This document shows positions 46,876 to 54,557 of a stretch of 64,000 nt of DNA, piece by piece. The notes below the pieces were generated by a model. That model made no database searches and was not told where the DNA came from. It saw only the letters and a list, made by a program, of their open reading frames with translations. Position numbers and translations under genes: made by a program. The DNA is from Streptomyces sp. HNM0574 (GTDB lineage Bacteria; Actinomycetota; Actinomycetes; Streptomycetales; Streptomycetaceae): positions 496,001 through 560,000 of the forward strand of contig NZ_JAASAH010000001.1 in NCBI RefSeq assembly GCF_012726235.1, given 5' to 3'. Numbering within the stretch: position 1 is the first letter of the stretch; every line of letters starts with the position of its first letter.

Positions 46876-46894
46876 CAAGTCCCCCCTCGGACAC
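46876..46894 (+). repeat. Right attachment-site repeat (attR-like)
   Basis: Exact direct copy of the tRNA-Leu 3' end (CAAGTCCCCCCTCGGACAC). GCGTGGGGG, also in the tRNA T-arm region, recurs at 46860-46868. The copy is immediately followed by a terminator hairpin, as expected for the original downstream flank of the tRNA gene. Confidence 0.85.
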
Positions 46895-46901
46895 CAGCAG
46901 A

Positions 46902-46929
46902 GACCCCAGTTGGTCTGGGGCCTTTCTGT
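46902..46929 (+). terminator. Ancestral tRNA-Leu terminator, now 23 kb away from the tRNA
   Basis: Hairpin CCCCAG-TTGGT-CTGGGG followed by CCTTTCTGTTTTC. It starts 8 nt past the right repeat. Before integration it would have lain directly after the tRNA gene. Confidence 0.75.
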
Positions 46930-47121
46930 TTTCTGGGGCCGTGGCGTGATCAGCTGCGTGGCCAACAGCCGGGCGAGTCCCCAAGGGGGTCCAGACGTGG
47001 CGGGCCGATACGGCTAGGGCAGGACGTCGTCCCTGGCCGCTGCCCGGCCCCTTGCGGGCCGGGTCACCTCGAGTCGGCGCTATGAACACCGAATGTCAGT
47101 GCCGGCACCTACGGTGCGCTC

Positions 47122-48606
47122 ATGAACGACAGCCCTCAGAAGCCGACTCCGGGGCTGGGCTTAGCCCGCTCCGGGGCCATGCACGAGGCAGCCCCACCCG
47201 AGGGGGCGGAGGCCGATGGGTCAACGAGGGGCGTCGCCCTGTATCACGACATGCGGGTCGAAGAGGATTTCGCCAAGTGCGCCACTCGCCTCTTCTCGAT
47301 CCTCAAGCACGCTGCCGCCACGAATCCCGGTGGCCCGCGCCACCTCTTCCTCGACATCCAAGGACACCGCAACGCCGCTGGGGGCTTCGACGCCGATGCT
47401 TTGGAGATCATCCAGGAGTTCCTGCTGGACTTCCTCGGCCCCTACCTCACGGAGATCAGCACGCCGCTCTACCGCGTGAGGAATCCCAAGCCGCAGCGTG
47501 AGGACGTACCTGACGTCCTGAAGATCCGAGACCCGGATCGTGAACACGCCTACGACCATCGCGAGTTGCGCGTGCGCCAACGGGAAAGTCGCCCCGACGG
47601 ACGCCGCTCCAGGCCTCCGGCCCAGGCCATCGCCGACTATCTCGGCCTTGAAGAGCCGATCTGTCTCATCTGCTGGCAGGCGCCGGTGGAGAGGGCCCAT
47701 GTGGTTCCGGAGTCGCTCGGCGGGTCCAACGACGTGCGCAACTTTGCCCTCCTCTGCCCGCGCCACCACCGTGAGGCCCCTGACGTCGCGGACGCCGAGG
47801 CGTTCTGGTCCTGGGTCGACTACGCCTGCGAACGCGACGGCCATATGAAGTGGCAAGGCGTGGACCCCCAGACGCTGGCCAGGGCGGAACGTGTCGGGCT
47901 CCGCATCGACACGTCCGGACCGGTGCGCAAGAGCCTTCACCATTTCGGTCGGGTCCGGGACGAACTCGTGCGTCACTACGGCTGGTGCCCCGAGGACTTC
48001 GCCGGTGGCGACCAATGGGGCGCGCTGATGGAGGAGTTCCACACGGTGATGGACGCCGCGACCAGCACCCACTTCAATGTCGCCAAGAAGGCATCCACCG
48101 AGGCATGGGCGTTCGAAGTGGCTCGCAGACGCCTGCGGGACGGCGTGACGGAGCCCGGGGTGGGCGAGGACGTGCCGCCCGCGTCGAGTCATCCCTCGGT
48201 GGAACTGGCCGAGCGGACACTGCGGGACGCCTCCGAGGGCGACTCTGGGAAGAACCTTGTCGCTGCCGCGCGCCGAGCCGATATCGCCACCGAAGCGGCG
48301 GCGCTCGTGCGCGACATCATCGCTTCCGCGGGGGTTTCCCGTGCCGAGGAGGTGCTGCGGGGCATCAACGAAGAGGTCGTGGACCGTACCGCGCAGTTCG
48401 AGCGACTGGCTGACGAGCTGATGGAGCACGCGGTCTGCCGGCACTGCGGCCACGCAGTTGCCCGAATCGGGAACGCTCACTGGCGCCATAGTGCCGCGGC
48501 GCCCATGTCTCGTGGTTGCCGGGCTGCCAGCTTCGACCGAGACGGAGCTTGGGACGATTCCCTCGACCGAGCGTGGAAGGCGACCCCACCGAAGTCCTAT
48601 CGATGA
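47122..48606 (+). CDS. HNH-type nuclease-like protein
   Basis: A 494-residue protein. Residues ~40-130 form an uncharacterised domain (DMRVEEDFAKC, LFLDIQGHRNAAGGFDADALE, FLLDFLGPYLTE). An HNH/zinc finger follows: CLIC (Cys181, Cys184), AHVVPESLGG (His193), then NFALLCPRHHRE (His215, His216). A C-terminal CRHCGH...HWRH motif could bind another zinc. HNH folds nick or cleave nucleic acids, so restriction of foreign DNA is possible. It begins 227 nt beyond the right island repeat, outside the mapped island but next to it. No methyltransferase partner is adjacent. Confidence 0.7.
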   Translation: MNDSPQKPTPGLGLARSGAMHEAAPPEGAEADGSTRGVALYHDMRVEEDFAKCATRLFSILKHAAATNPGGPRHLFLDIQGHRNAAGGFDADALEIIQEFLLDFLGPYLTEISTPLYRVRNPKPQREDVPDVLKIRDPDREHAYDHRELRVRQRESRPDGRRSRPPAQAIADYLGLEEPICLICWQAPVERAHVVPESLGGSNDVRNFALLCPRHHREAPDVADAEAFWSWVDYACERDGHMKWQGVDPQTLARAERVGLRIDTSGPVRKSLHHFGRVRDELVRHYGWCPEDFAGGDQWGALMEEFHTVMDAATSTHFNVAKKASTEAWAFEVARRRLRDGVTEPGVGEDVPPASSHPSVELAERTLRDASEGDSGKNLVAAARRADIATEAAALVRDIIASAGVSRAEEVLRGINEEVVDRTAQFERLADELMEHAVCRHCGHAVARIGNAHWRHSAAAPMSRGCRAASFDRDGAWDDSLDRAWKATPPKSYR

Positions 48607-48831
48607 GGTGCCCGCGGACGTCGGCAGGGCTGCGACGGCATGATGCCGAGACCGTTGGGCAACTGGCCTCCTCCCGCACGGGACATGCTCGGGGAGCTCA
48701 TCGAGATGAGGTCGGCACGTGCCCTCTCGGGCACCCCCTGTGCCCCCGGGACAGCGCGTTCCGGCCTTGCTCGGGGTGGGGGTTTCCGTTGTGGTGGGCG
48801 GTTGTGGTGCTCGACTACGGGGAGGTGGCCG

Positions 48832-50655
48832 GTGGTTCATCAGCGTGTGCCGGAGCAGGGGCCGGGGCGGAAGAGTGCGGCGGGCTCCCGGGGGGCGGCC
48901 AAGCCGGGTGGGCTGGCGGGGTTGCAGCGTGCGGTGGGGAACGCGGCCGTCGTGCAGTTGCTGCGGCGGGCCGGGCATGCGGAGGGCGGCGAGCACGACG
49001 CTCCGGAGCGGGCGGAGGGGGCGGCGGTGCGGGATGTGCTCGCCGGGCCCGGGCGGCCGCTCGACGGTGCGCGGCGGGCCGAGATGGAGGGGCGGCTCGG
49101 GGCGGACTTCTCCGACGTCCGTATCCACGACGACAGCGCGGCGCGGTCCTCCGCGGCGGGGATCGGGGCCCGCGCGTACACCTCCGGCAGCCATGTCGTC
49201 CTCGGCGACGGCGGTGGGGACAAGCACACCCTCGCGCACGAGCTGACGCATGTGATCCAGCAGCGGCAGGGGCCGGTCACGGGCAGCGACGACGGTTCGG
49301 GGCTGAAGGTCTCCGACCCCGCGGACCGCTTCGAGCGCGAGGCGGAGGCCAACGCAGCCCGGGCCATGGCGGGTCCGGCCCCGGACCGCGCCGGTCCGGT
49401 GGGGCACCACGGCGGAGGGCCGACGCGTCCCGGGCCGGTGACCGTGGCACGTCTGACCTCGGCCGCGGAGTTCAAGGAGCAGAGTCGACGGCCGGGCAAG
49501 ACCTCCCAGTTGCGCAGTCGCGGCAAGGAACTCAAGGCGCTGGACAACCTGTTGGACAAGTATCCGGGAATCCCGGACATGGGTGCCCCGATGGCCGAGC
49601 ACGCGCGGTGCGCCGCCGCCCTGGAGCAGATCCGGGCCGCCGCCGACGCGGCCCTCGCCAAGGACCTGAAGCCGGAGCAGACCCTGGCCGTGCGCGCGCT
49701 CCGCGAGGAGGCGGTCACGGAGCACATGGTCTACGCGGGGCTCAGCGGGGTGCCGGACGCGACGGGGGTGGCGGAACTGGTCCGGCTCACCGACCTGTAC
49801 GACCACGTCCTGCCGCACGCCCAGTCCGCCGTGGTCGGTTCTGACCTGTCCCGGCTCCTCAACCACGTGACCGGCGAACTCACCCGGCGCCTGGGCAATC
49901 TGCTGGACACCGTGCGGGCGGGGGGACCCGGCGCCGAGGAAGCCGACGCCGTCCTCAAGGGCGCGCACCGCCGGGAGATGGAAGCGCTGGTGAGGATGGC
50001 CCAGGACCCCACCCTGCCGAGGCTGACCAGGGACATCCTCACCGAGGTGACGAGCCTGCGGGAGATGGTCACGCTGAGCCAGGGCACACCGGGGACCACG
50101 AAGGCGGGGCCCGGCGACTACCGGATGAAGAACGAGCTGGGCCCGCCGGAGGGCAGGGTCGAGCGCCTGGGTGCCCTCGCCCATGAACTGACGCACGTCG
50201 CCGCCGGTGAGAGCTACCGCAACACGTCCATCCTGCTGCTGTGCCGGCAGGGGCTCGGCAAGCAGGAGATGCTGCACCTCGCGAAGGAGCGCGCCGGCCA
50301 GGTCCGGCATCTGAAGTCACTCGTCACCGACGACATGGTCACCGGCCGGCAGCACATGCTGCTCGACAACAAGCTCGACTACATGGTCAGGCCCACGCGT
50401 CTGGCCGGGTACGTCATGAGCTTCAAGGAGCAGCTGAAGGCCGAGATCGGCGAGGAGCGGCACACGGAGCTCATGGAGATCGCCCACGAGGAGATGGCGG
50501 ACAGCGCCACTCTGGTGGAGTTCGACACCGTCCTGACCCAGCTTCTGGTGTTCCTGCACTCCTGGAACGTGCCGGAGAGCCACCCCTTCTACCAGGAGGT
50601 GCAGCGTCTCGCCCGGGTCCAGCGGAACAGCCGCCTCTCGGCGATGACGGGGTAG
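48832..50655 (+). CDS. DUF4157 (eCIS-core) protein with a second HELTH motif
   Basis: A 607-residue protein from GTG 48832, which follows GGGGAGG. Residues ~25-40 hold the GLAGLQRAVGNAAVVQLLRR segment common at the start of DUF4157 proteins. The DUF4157 domain contains DVRIHDDSAARSSAAGIGARAYTSGSHVVLG and HELTHVIQQ (His136 to His140). After a helical region, a second zinc-peptidase-like motif, HELTHVAAGES, occurs at 451-461. DUF4157 marks putative toxins and effectors of extracellular contractile injection systems and similar secreted proteins. No eCIS structural genes are in the window. Whether either site is catalytic is unknown. Confidence 0.75.
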   Translation: MVHQRVPEQGPGRKSAAGSRGAAKPGGLAGLQRAVGNAAVVQLLRRAGHAEGGEHDAPERAEGAAVRDVLAGPGRPLDGARRAEMEGRLGADFSDVRIHDDSAARSSAAGIGARAYTSGSHVVLGDGGGDKHTLAHELTHVIQQRQGPVTGSDDGSGLKVSDPADRFEREAEANAARAMAGPAPDRAGPVGHHGGGPTRPGPVTVARLTSAAEFKEQSRRPGKTSQLRSRGKELKALDNLLDKYPGIPDMGAPMAEHARCAAALEQIRAAADAALAKDLKPEQTLAVRALREEAVTEHMVYAGLSGVPDATGVAELVRLTDLYDHVLPHAQSAVVGSDLSRLLNHVTGELTRRLGNLLDTVRAGGPGAEEADAVLKGAHRREMEALVRMAQDPTLPRLTRDILTEVTSLREMVTLSQGTPGTTKAGPGDYRMKNELGPPEGRVERLGALAHELTHVAAGESYRNTSILLLCRQGLGKQEMLHLAKERAGQVRHLKSLVTDDMVTGRQHMLLDNKLDYMVRPTRLAGYVMSFKEQLKAEIGEERHTELMEIAHEEMADSATLVEFDTVLTQLLVFLHSWNVPESHPFYQEVQRLARVQRNSRLSAMTG

Positions 50656-50683
50656 CGCCCCGGCTTCGGCCGCCGGGCTTCCG

Positions 50684-51844
50684 TCAGCGGGCCAGGCCCT
50701 CCAGTACCGCTCCCGGGGCCGGTGTCCCGTGGGGTGGGGTGTGGAGGTGGCGGTAGTGGTAGGCGGCCGAGGCCATGGTGGTGTGGTGGTGCCAGCCGGG
50801 GAAGGAGCGGCCCTGGAAGTCGAGGAGGCCGAAGTCCTGTTCCAGGGTCCGCACCGTGGCGGAGGTGAGGGCGGAGCGGCCGATGTGGTCGAGGACCTCG
50901 TCCAGGCGGTGCGCGGGGAGGTTGGTGAGCCAGTGGCCGCCGGTGGCGTGCTCGGTGACGAGCAGGTAGGTACGCGGCGCCCGGCGCGCGCCGGGGAGCC
51001 GTACCGGGGTGGACAGGGCGCCGCGGGGGCCCAGGGTCACCGTCCGGGGCTCGCCCGCGGGGGACGTCAACCGGTGGGCGGCGAGGGGCTGTTGGGGGGC
51101 GTCGGGGCGGGTCGGTGAGGCGTGGGTGACGGGCTGGCCGGGGTGGACGGCCAGGACGAAGGGCAGGCCGCGCTCGCTGAGCCGGTCCGCGACGGGGCGG
51201 GCGTCGGCGCTCAGGGGGCGGGTCACCACGAGCGGGACGGGGTGGGAGATCCGCAGCCGGGCGAGCCAGTCCACCATCTCCAGCAGGTGCGCGGGCGCGG
51301 ACCGGTAGTGCGCGGAGTCGGGTATGCGGGCCCGTTCCCGCTGTTCCTCGCCGAACCACTTCTCGTCCATGACCAGCCGCCAGGCGACGGGGACGCATGC
51401 GGTGCCGGAGACCACGAACAGGCCGATGCCGACCTGGCAGTTGAGAGTGCGTCCGGCGTCGGGAACGTAACGCCGGTGCACTCCGACGGTGTGTTCCCCG
51501 CGTTTCTCCACCACCACCATGCTGCTCGTCCACGCCTCGACGGGGCGGTTTTCCGCCGCGAGGAGGGCGAGTCCGGCGCAGGCTGGCAGCCAGTCCCAGG
51601 GGCTGGAGGAGATGAACTGCTGGAGCGACTGGGAGGTGTTGGGCGAGGCGGGGCAGAGGGTTTGTGCCATCTGCCGGACGGTTTTCCGTCCCGGCGCGGA
51701 CAGCAGTCCTCTGAGATAGGTCTCCGCCGTGCGCTGCTGGTCGGCGCGTGGCAGATATCCGAATATCCGGCGCACGAAGGCGGAAACGGGGGTGTGCCTC
51801 GCCTCGTGCGGTCGGGTGGGTGCGGTGGCGCCAGGTGCGGCCAT
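50684..51844 (-). CDS. IS701-family transposase homologue, probably inactive
   Basis: A 386-residue protein with the IS701 opening (FGYLPRADQQRTAETYLRGLLS...SQSLQQFISSSPWDW) and GEHTVGVHRRY...LNCQVGIGLFV. The family's acidic DDTGxxKKG stretch is replaced by WTSSMVVVEKRGEHTVGV at residues 105-122, so the first catalytic aspartate is gone. I see no terminal inverted repeats. Such homologues recur inside Streptomyces biosynthetic clusters and may have been adopted for another role. ATG 51844 is preferred (GAGGGGGA upstream) over ATG 51877. Confidence 0.7.
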   Translation of the reverse strand: MAAPGATAPTRPHEARHTPVSAFVRRIFGYLPRADQQRTAETYLRGLLSAPGRKTVRQMAQTLCPASPNTSQSLQQFISSSPWDWLPACAGLALLAAENRPVEAWTSSMVVVEKRGEHTVGVHRRYVPDAGRTLNCQVGIGLFVVSGTACVPVAWRLVMDEKWFGEEQRERARIPDSAHYRSAPAHLLEMVDWLARLRISHPVPLVVTRPLSADARPVADRLSERGLPFVLAVHPGQPVTHASPTRPDAPQQPLAAHRLTSPAGEPRTVTLGPRGALSTPVRLPGARRAPRTYLLVTEHATGGHWLTNLPAHRLDEVLDHIGRSALTSATVRTLEQDFGLLDFQGRSFPGWHHHTTMASAAYHYRHLHTPPHGTPAPGAVLEGLAR

Positions 51845-52066
51845 GACTGCGTCCCCCTCGGGGATGTGCGTGCCCATGCCGCCAGAACATAGTGAGGATC
51901 TTCCGGATTTCCGGGTGGCGAAGCGGCAGGAGACGATTACTTCCGCAAGTCATCGTCGCCGGTTCGCCGAACTTAACCGTACGTCCAAATCCGCGCAACA
52001 ATTCCGGCGCCGGAGCGGGGCGGTCCGGTAAAGGCAAATGCGTGGCAAAGAATGCGAGGGGGCCGC

Positions 52067-52088
52067 GAGTTGTTGAAGTCGGCGTTGG
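52067..52088 (+). repeat. Short cluster repeat, copy 1
   Basis: A 22-nt element, core GTTGTTGAAGTCGGCGTT, lies between the IS701-like gene and the TetR gene. A near match occurs at 53490-53511 ahead of the diiron oxygenase gene. A shared regulatory site is likely; the binding protein is unknown. Confidence 0.45.
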
Positions 52089-52151
52089 GGGTGAGGTGCG
52101 GAACGGCGCATGATCGGGGCGTCGCCCGCACGAATCCGGGGCTTCCGGGCT

Positions 52152-52691
52152 CTAGTCCAGGAGGCGTTCGGCCACGGCGCGGGCGCGTCGGGCCGCGCCG
52201 CCGCCGCGTTCGCGCATCGCGGTGACCGAGGCGCCGTCCAGGAGCAGGATGAACTGCTCGGCCAGTTCGCGGTGCCGGGGGTGGCCGGCCTCCTTCAGGA
52301 GGCGGTCGAAGAAGTCCGTCACCTTGCCCTTGTGCGCGTTTGCGAGGCGGAAGATCTCGCCGTGCGGATCGGCGGCCTCCGCCATGGCGTTGATGAAGGC
52401 GCAGCCGCGGAAGCCCCCGGACTCGGCGGATTCCGCCAGGGCGTCGAAGACGGCGAGCGGCCCGCCGCCGTGGGAGGCCACCGCCTCCTCCAGCCAGTCG
52501 TGCCACTGCGCGTCGCGGCGCTCCAGGACGGCGTGCACCAGCTCGTCCTTGCTGGCGAAGTGCCGGTAGAAGGAGGCGCGTCCGGCTCCGGTGGCCTCCA
52601 GCAGGCGTTCCACGCCGACGGCCTGGATGCCCTCCTTGTAGAAGAGCTCCTCGGCGCCCTGGAGGAGTCGCTCACGCGCTTGTGTCGCCAT
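52152..52691 (-). CDS. TetR-family repressor
   Basis: A 179-residue TetR protein with N-terminal helix-turn-helix AEELFYKEGIQAVGVERLLEATGAGRASFYRHFASKDELV, followed by a ligand-binding region with GFRGCAFINAMAEAADPHGEI, similar to TetR members near MFS exporters. It is divergent from the PNPOx-like gene. The intergenic region holds a 35-bp perfect palindrome, and related sequences stand in the MFS promoter at 57015-57081, so it probably represses both the cluster and its exporter. Confidence 0.88.
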   Translation of the reverse strand: MATQARERLLQGAEELFYKEGIQAVGVERLLEATGAGRASFYRHFASKDELVHAVLERRDAQWHDWLEEAVASHGGGPLAVFDALAESAESGGFRGCAFINAMAEAADPHGEIFRLANAHKGKVTDFFDRLLKEAGHPRHRELAEQFILLLDGASVTAMRERGGGAARRARAVAERLLD

Positions 52692-52710
52692 GCGGCCAGT
52701 GTAAGGGGCC

Positions 52711-52740
52711 TTGACGCGATTCGGGCCCGATCGGTACCGT
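52711..52740 (+). promoter_or_regulatory. Promoter of the flavoprotein gene
   Basis: TTGACG (52711-52716) and TACCGT (52735-52740) are 18 nt apart. The left arm of the TetR-type palindrome covers the -10 side. The same TTGAC-18-TACC layout occurs at 57015-57044 before the MFS gene. Confidence 0.5.
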
Positions 52741-52761
52741 TTTGAAAACGGTACCGATCGG
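52727..52761. promoter_or_regulatory. 35-bp perfect palindrome, probable TetR operator
   Basis: Arms CGATCGGTACCGTTTT (52728-52743) and AAAACGGTACCGATCG (52745-52760) are exact reverse complements around one G, with one further matching pair outside. It contains two smaller CGGTACCG palindromes. It lies between the TetR gene and the divergent PNPOx-like gene. Confidence 0.8.
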
Positions 52762-52788
52762 TACCGCACCTCCGGAGGAGGGGAACCG

Positions 52789-53406
52789 GTGAGTCGCTTC
52801 GCACACCTGGCCTACACCGACAGCGTGCGCCGCGTGCAGGAGGAACAGGGCAGCACCCGGGCCGCCGGCCGCGCGCTCTCCGGGCCCGCCGGACCCGACC
52901 TGATGGGGCCGGCGGAGAAGGAGTTCATCGAGGACCGGGACGGGTTCTACCTGGGCAGCGTGAGCGAGGACGGCTGGCCGTACATCCAGCACCGTGGCGG
53001 CCCGCCCGGCTTCGTGCACGTGCTGGACGAGCGGACGCTGGCCTTCGCCGACGTCCGCGGGAACCGGCAGTACATCACCACCGGGAATGTGCGGGCGCGA
53101 AGCCGCGTCGCGCTCTTCTTCATGGACTACACGCGCCCCGCGCGGCTGAAGCTCTTCGGCCTGGCGGCGACCCGGTCGGCCGAGGAGTACCCCCGGCTCG
53201 CCGAACGGCTCGGCACGGTACGCACGGCGGGGCGTGTGGAGCGGCTGCTGGAGATCCGGGTGGAGGGCATCGCCTGGAACTGCCCGCAGCACATCACCCG
53301 CCGCTACTCGGCGGAGGAGACCGAGCAGGCCGTCCGCCTGATGAGCACCCGCCTCGTCGAACTGGAGCGGGAGAACAGGCGCCTGCGCTCCCTCCTGCCC
53401 GACTGA
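52789..53406 (+). CDS. Pyridoxamine 5'-phosphate oxidase-family flavoprotein
   Basis: A 205-residue split-barrel flavin-binding protein. The core reads FYLGSVSEDGWPYIQHRGGPPGFVHVLDERTLAFADVRGNRQYITTGNV, then ALFFMDYTRPARLKLFG. The C-terminal WNCPQHITRRYS, followed by a coiled tail, is typical of a PNPOx-like subgroup often next to TetR regulators. Members reduce or oxidise small molecules using FMN; the substrate is unknown. GTG 52789 follows GGAGGAG. It heads the cluster and lies behind the palindromic operator. Confidence 0.82.
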   Translation: MSRFAHLAYTDSVRRVQEEQGSTRAAGRALSGPAGPDLMGPAEKEFIEDRDGFYLGSVSEDGWPYIQHRGGPPGFVHVLDERTLAFADVRGNRQYITTGNVRARSRVALFFMDYTRPARLKLFGLAATRSAEEYPRLAERLGTVRTAGRVERLLEIRVEGIAWNCPQHITRRYSAEETEQAVRLMSTRLVELERENRRLRSLLPD

Positions 53407-53489
53407 CCCGCGTCCCTTCAGCCGTCCGCACCCCGGCAATGCCGGCCCCGGGAATTCTCCTCGCCGAGCGACAAGGAATAGGCGGCGCA

Positions 53490-53511
53490 GAGTTATTGAG
53501 GTCGGGGTTGG
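53490..53511 (+). repeat. Short cluster repeat, copy 2
   Basis: Core GTTATTGAGGTCGGGGTT matches the element at 52067-52088 in 18 of 22 positions or better. It is 177 nt upstream of the diiron oxygenase start, in the 281-nt gene-free interval 53407-53687. Confidence 0.45.
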
Positions 53512-53687
53512 TGGCCGGCCGCGGCCGCGTGCATGCTCGGGACCGAGCGGGAGCCGGAGCGGTCGATGCCCCTCGTACGTTCCGGCCCGGTTCACGGGGG
53601 AGTGCGTTTTCCCCTGCCATTTCCCGGACCGGCGCGCCACGTACGCGGAAATCCGCGTCGGCGCGGATGAGTTGGAGGCAGCCACGC

Positions 53688-54557
53688 ATGGTCAGTGACG
53701 TGATCGAGCAGGACGAGCGGTTTCTCGGAATCCTGGACCGTCTGACCACGAAGTCGGTCGACGACTATTACAACCCGTACAAGCTCTTCGAATGGCCGGA
53801 CAGTCTTCCGGAGCGGATGTGGTGGATGAGTCCGGAACTCACCACCACGTACGGCACGGAGGTCGCGGAGCGGCTGAGCCAGGAGCAGCTGTACGCCCTT
53901 TCCCGTTACGAGAGCATCAACTTCTACAGCCTGAACGTGCACGGCATCCGGGAGTTGCTCATCGAGGTGACCCGGCGCATCCACACGTCCGGGTTCGAGA
54001 CGCCGTCGGAGTTCTTCCACCACTTCATCGGTGAGGAGAACGAACACATGTGGTTCTTCGCGGAGTTCTGCCTCCGGTACGGCGGGAAGATCTACCGCCA
54101 GCCGGGCGGCGCGGCCGCGGAGATCCCCCGGTCCGGCGTGGAGAGCCTGCTGGTCTTCGCCCGCATCCTGATCTTCGAGGAGCTGGTGGACCACTTCAAC
54201 GCGCGGATGGCGGCGGACGAGCGGCTGGACGGGACGATCCGCGCACTCAACCGGATCCACCACCAGGACGAGTCCCGGCACATCGCGTTCGGCCGCGAGC
54301 TGGTGACGGCGCTGTTCAGGAAGGTCCGGGAGAGCTCGGGCGAGCAGGAGCTGAAGGAGATCGCCGACTACATCCGGCGCTACATGACCTTCAGTTTCGA
54401 GTCGCTGTACAACCCGCAGGTGTACCGGGACGCGGGGCTGGCGGACCCGATCGGGCTGCGCCGGGAACTGCTGGACTCGCCGCAGCGGGCCGAGGCCGAG
54501 CGGAACGTCTTCCGGAAGACGAGCAGGTTCCTGGAGAAGACGGGGATCATCCGATGA
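53688..54557 (+). CDS. AurF-like diiron N-oxygenase
   Basis: A 289-residue helical protein with the ligand pattern of AurF/CmlI-type diiron oxygenases: Glu75 (SRYESINF), Glu117 and His120 (EENEH), Glu164 (IFEELVDHF), then His191, Glu195 and His198 (IHHQDESRHIAF). These enzymes oxidise amines to hydroxylamine, nitroso or nitro groups. GGAGG is 9 nt before ATG 53688. The next gene overlaps by 4 nt (ATGA) and encodes a carrier-protein ligase, so the amine substrate may be an amino acid bound to the carrier. The assignment rests on metal ligands; substrate and product are inferred. Confidence 0.85.
   Translation: MVSDVIEQDERFLGILDRLTTKSVDDYYNPYKLFEWPDSLPERMWWMSPELTTTYGTEVAERLSQEQLYALSRYESINFYSLNVHGIRELLIEVTRRIHTSGFETPSEFFHHFIGEENEHMWFFAEFCLRYGGKIYRQPGGAAAEIPRSGVESLLVFARILIFEELVDHFNARMAADERLDGTIRALNRIHHQDESRHIAFGRELVTALFRKVRESSGEQELKEIADYIRRYMTFSFESLYNPQVYRDAGLADPIGLRRELLDSPQRAEAERNVFRKTSRFLEKTGIIR

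Noticed and set aside
47122..48606. HNH gene as part of the BREX island
   Set aside because: It lies outside the right 19-bp repeat and after the ancestral terminator, so it is described as neighbouring, not as cargo.
47221..50310. Reverse-strand reading frame of over 1000 codons opposite the HNH and DUF4157 genes
   Set aside because: It has low-complexity composition, crosses two well-supported forward genes and has no recognisable motif.
50684..52110. Complete insertion sequence with terminal inverted repeats around the IS701-like gene
   Set aside because: I compared both flanks and saw no matching inverted ends or target duplication.
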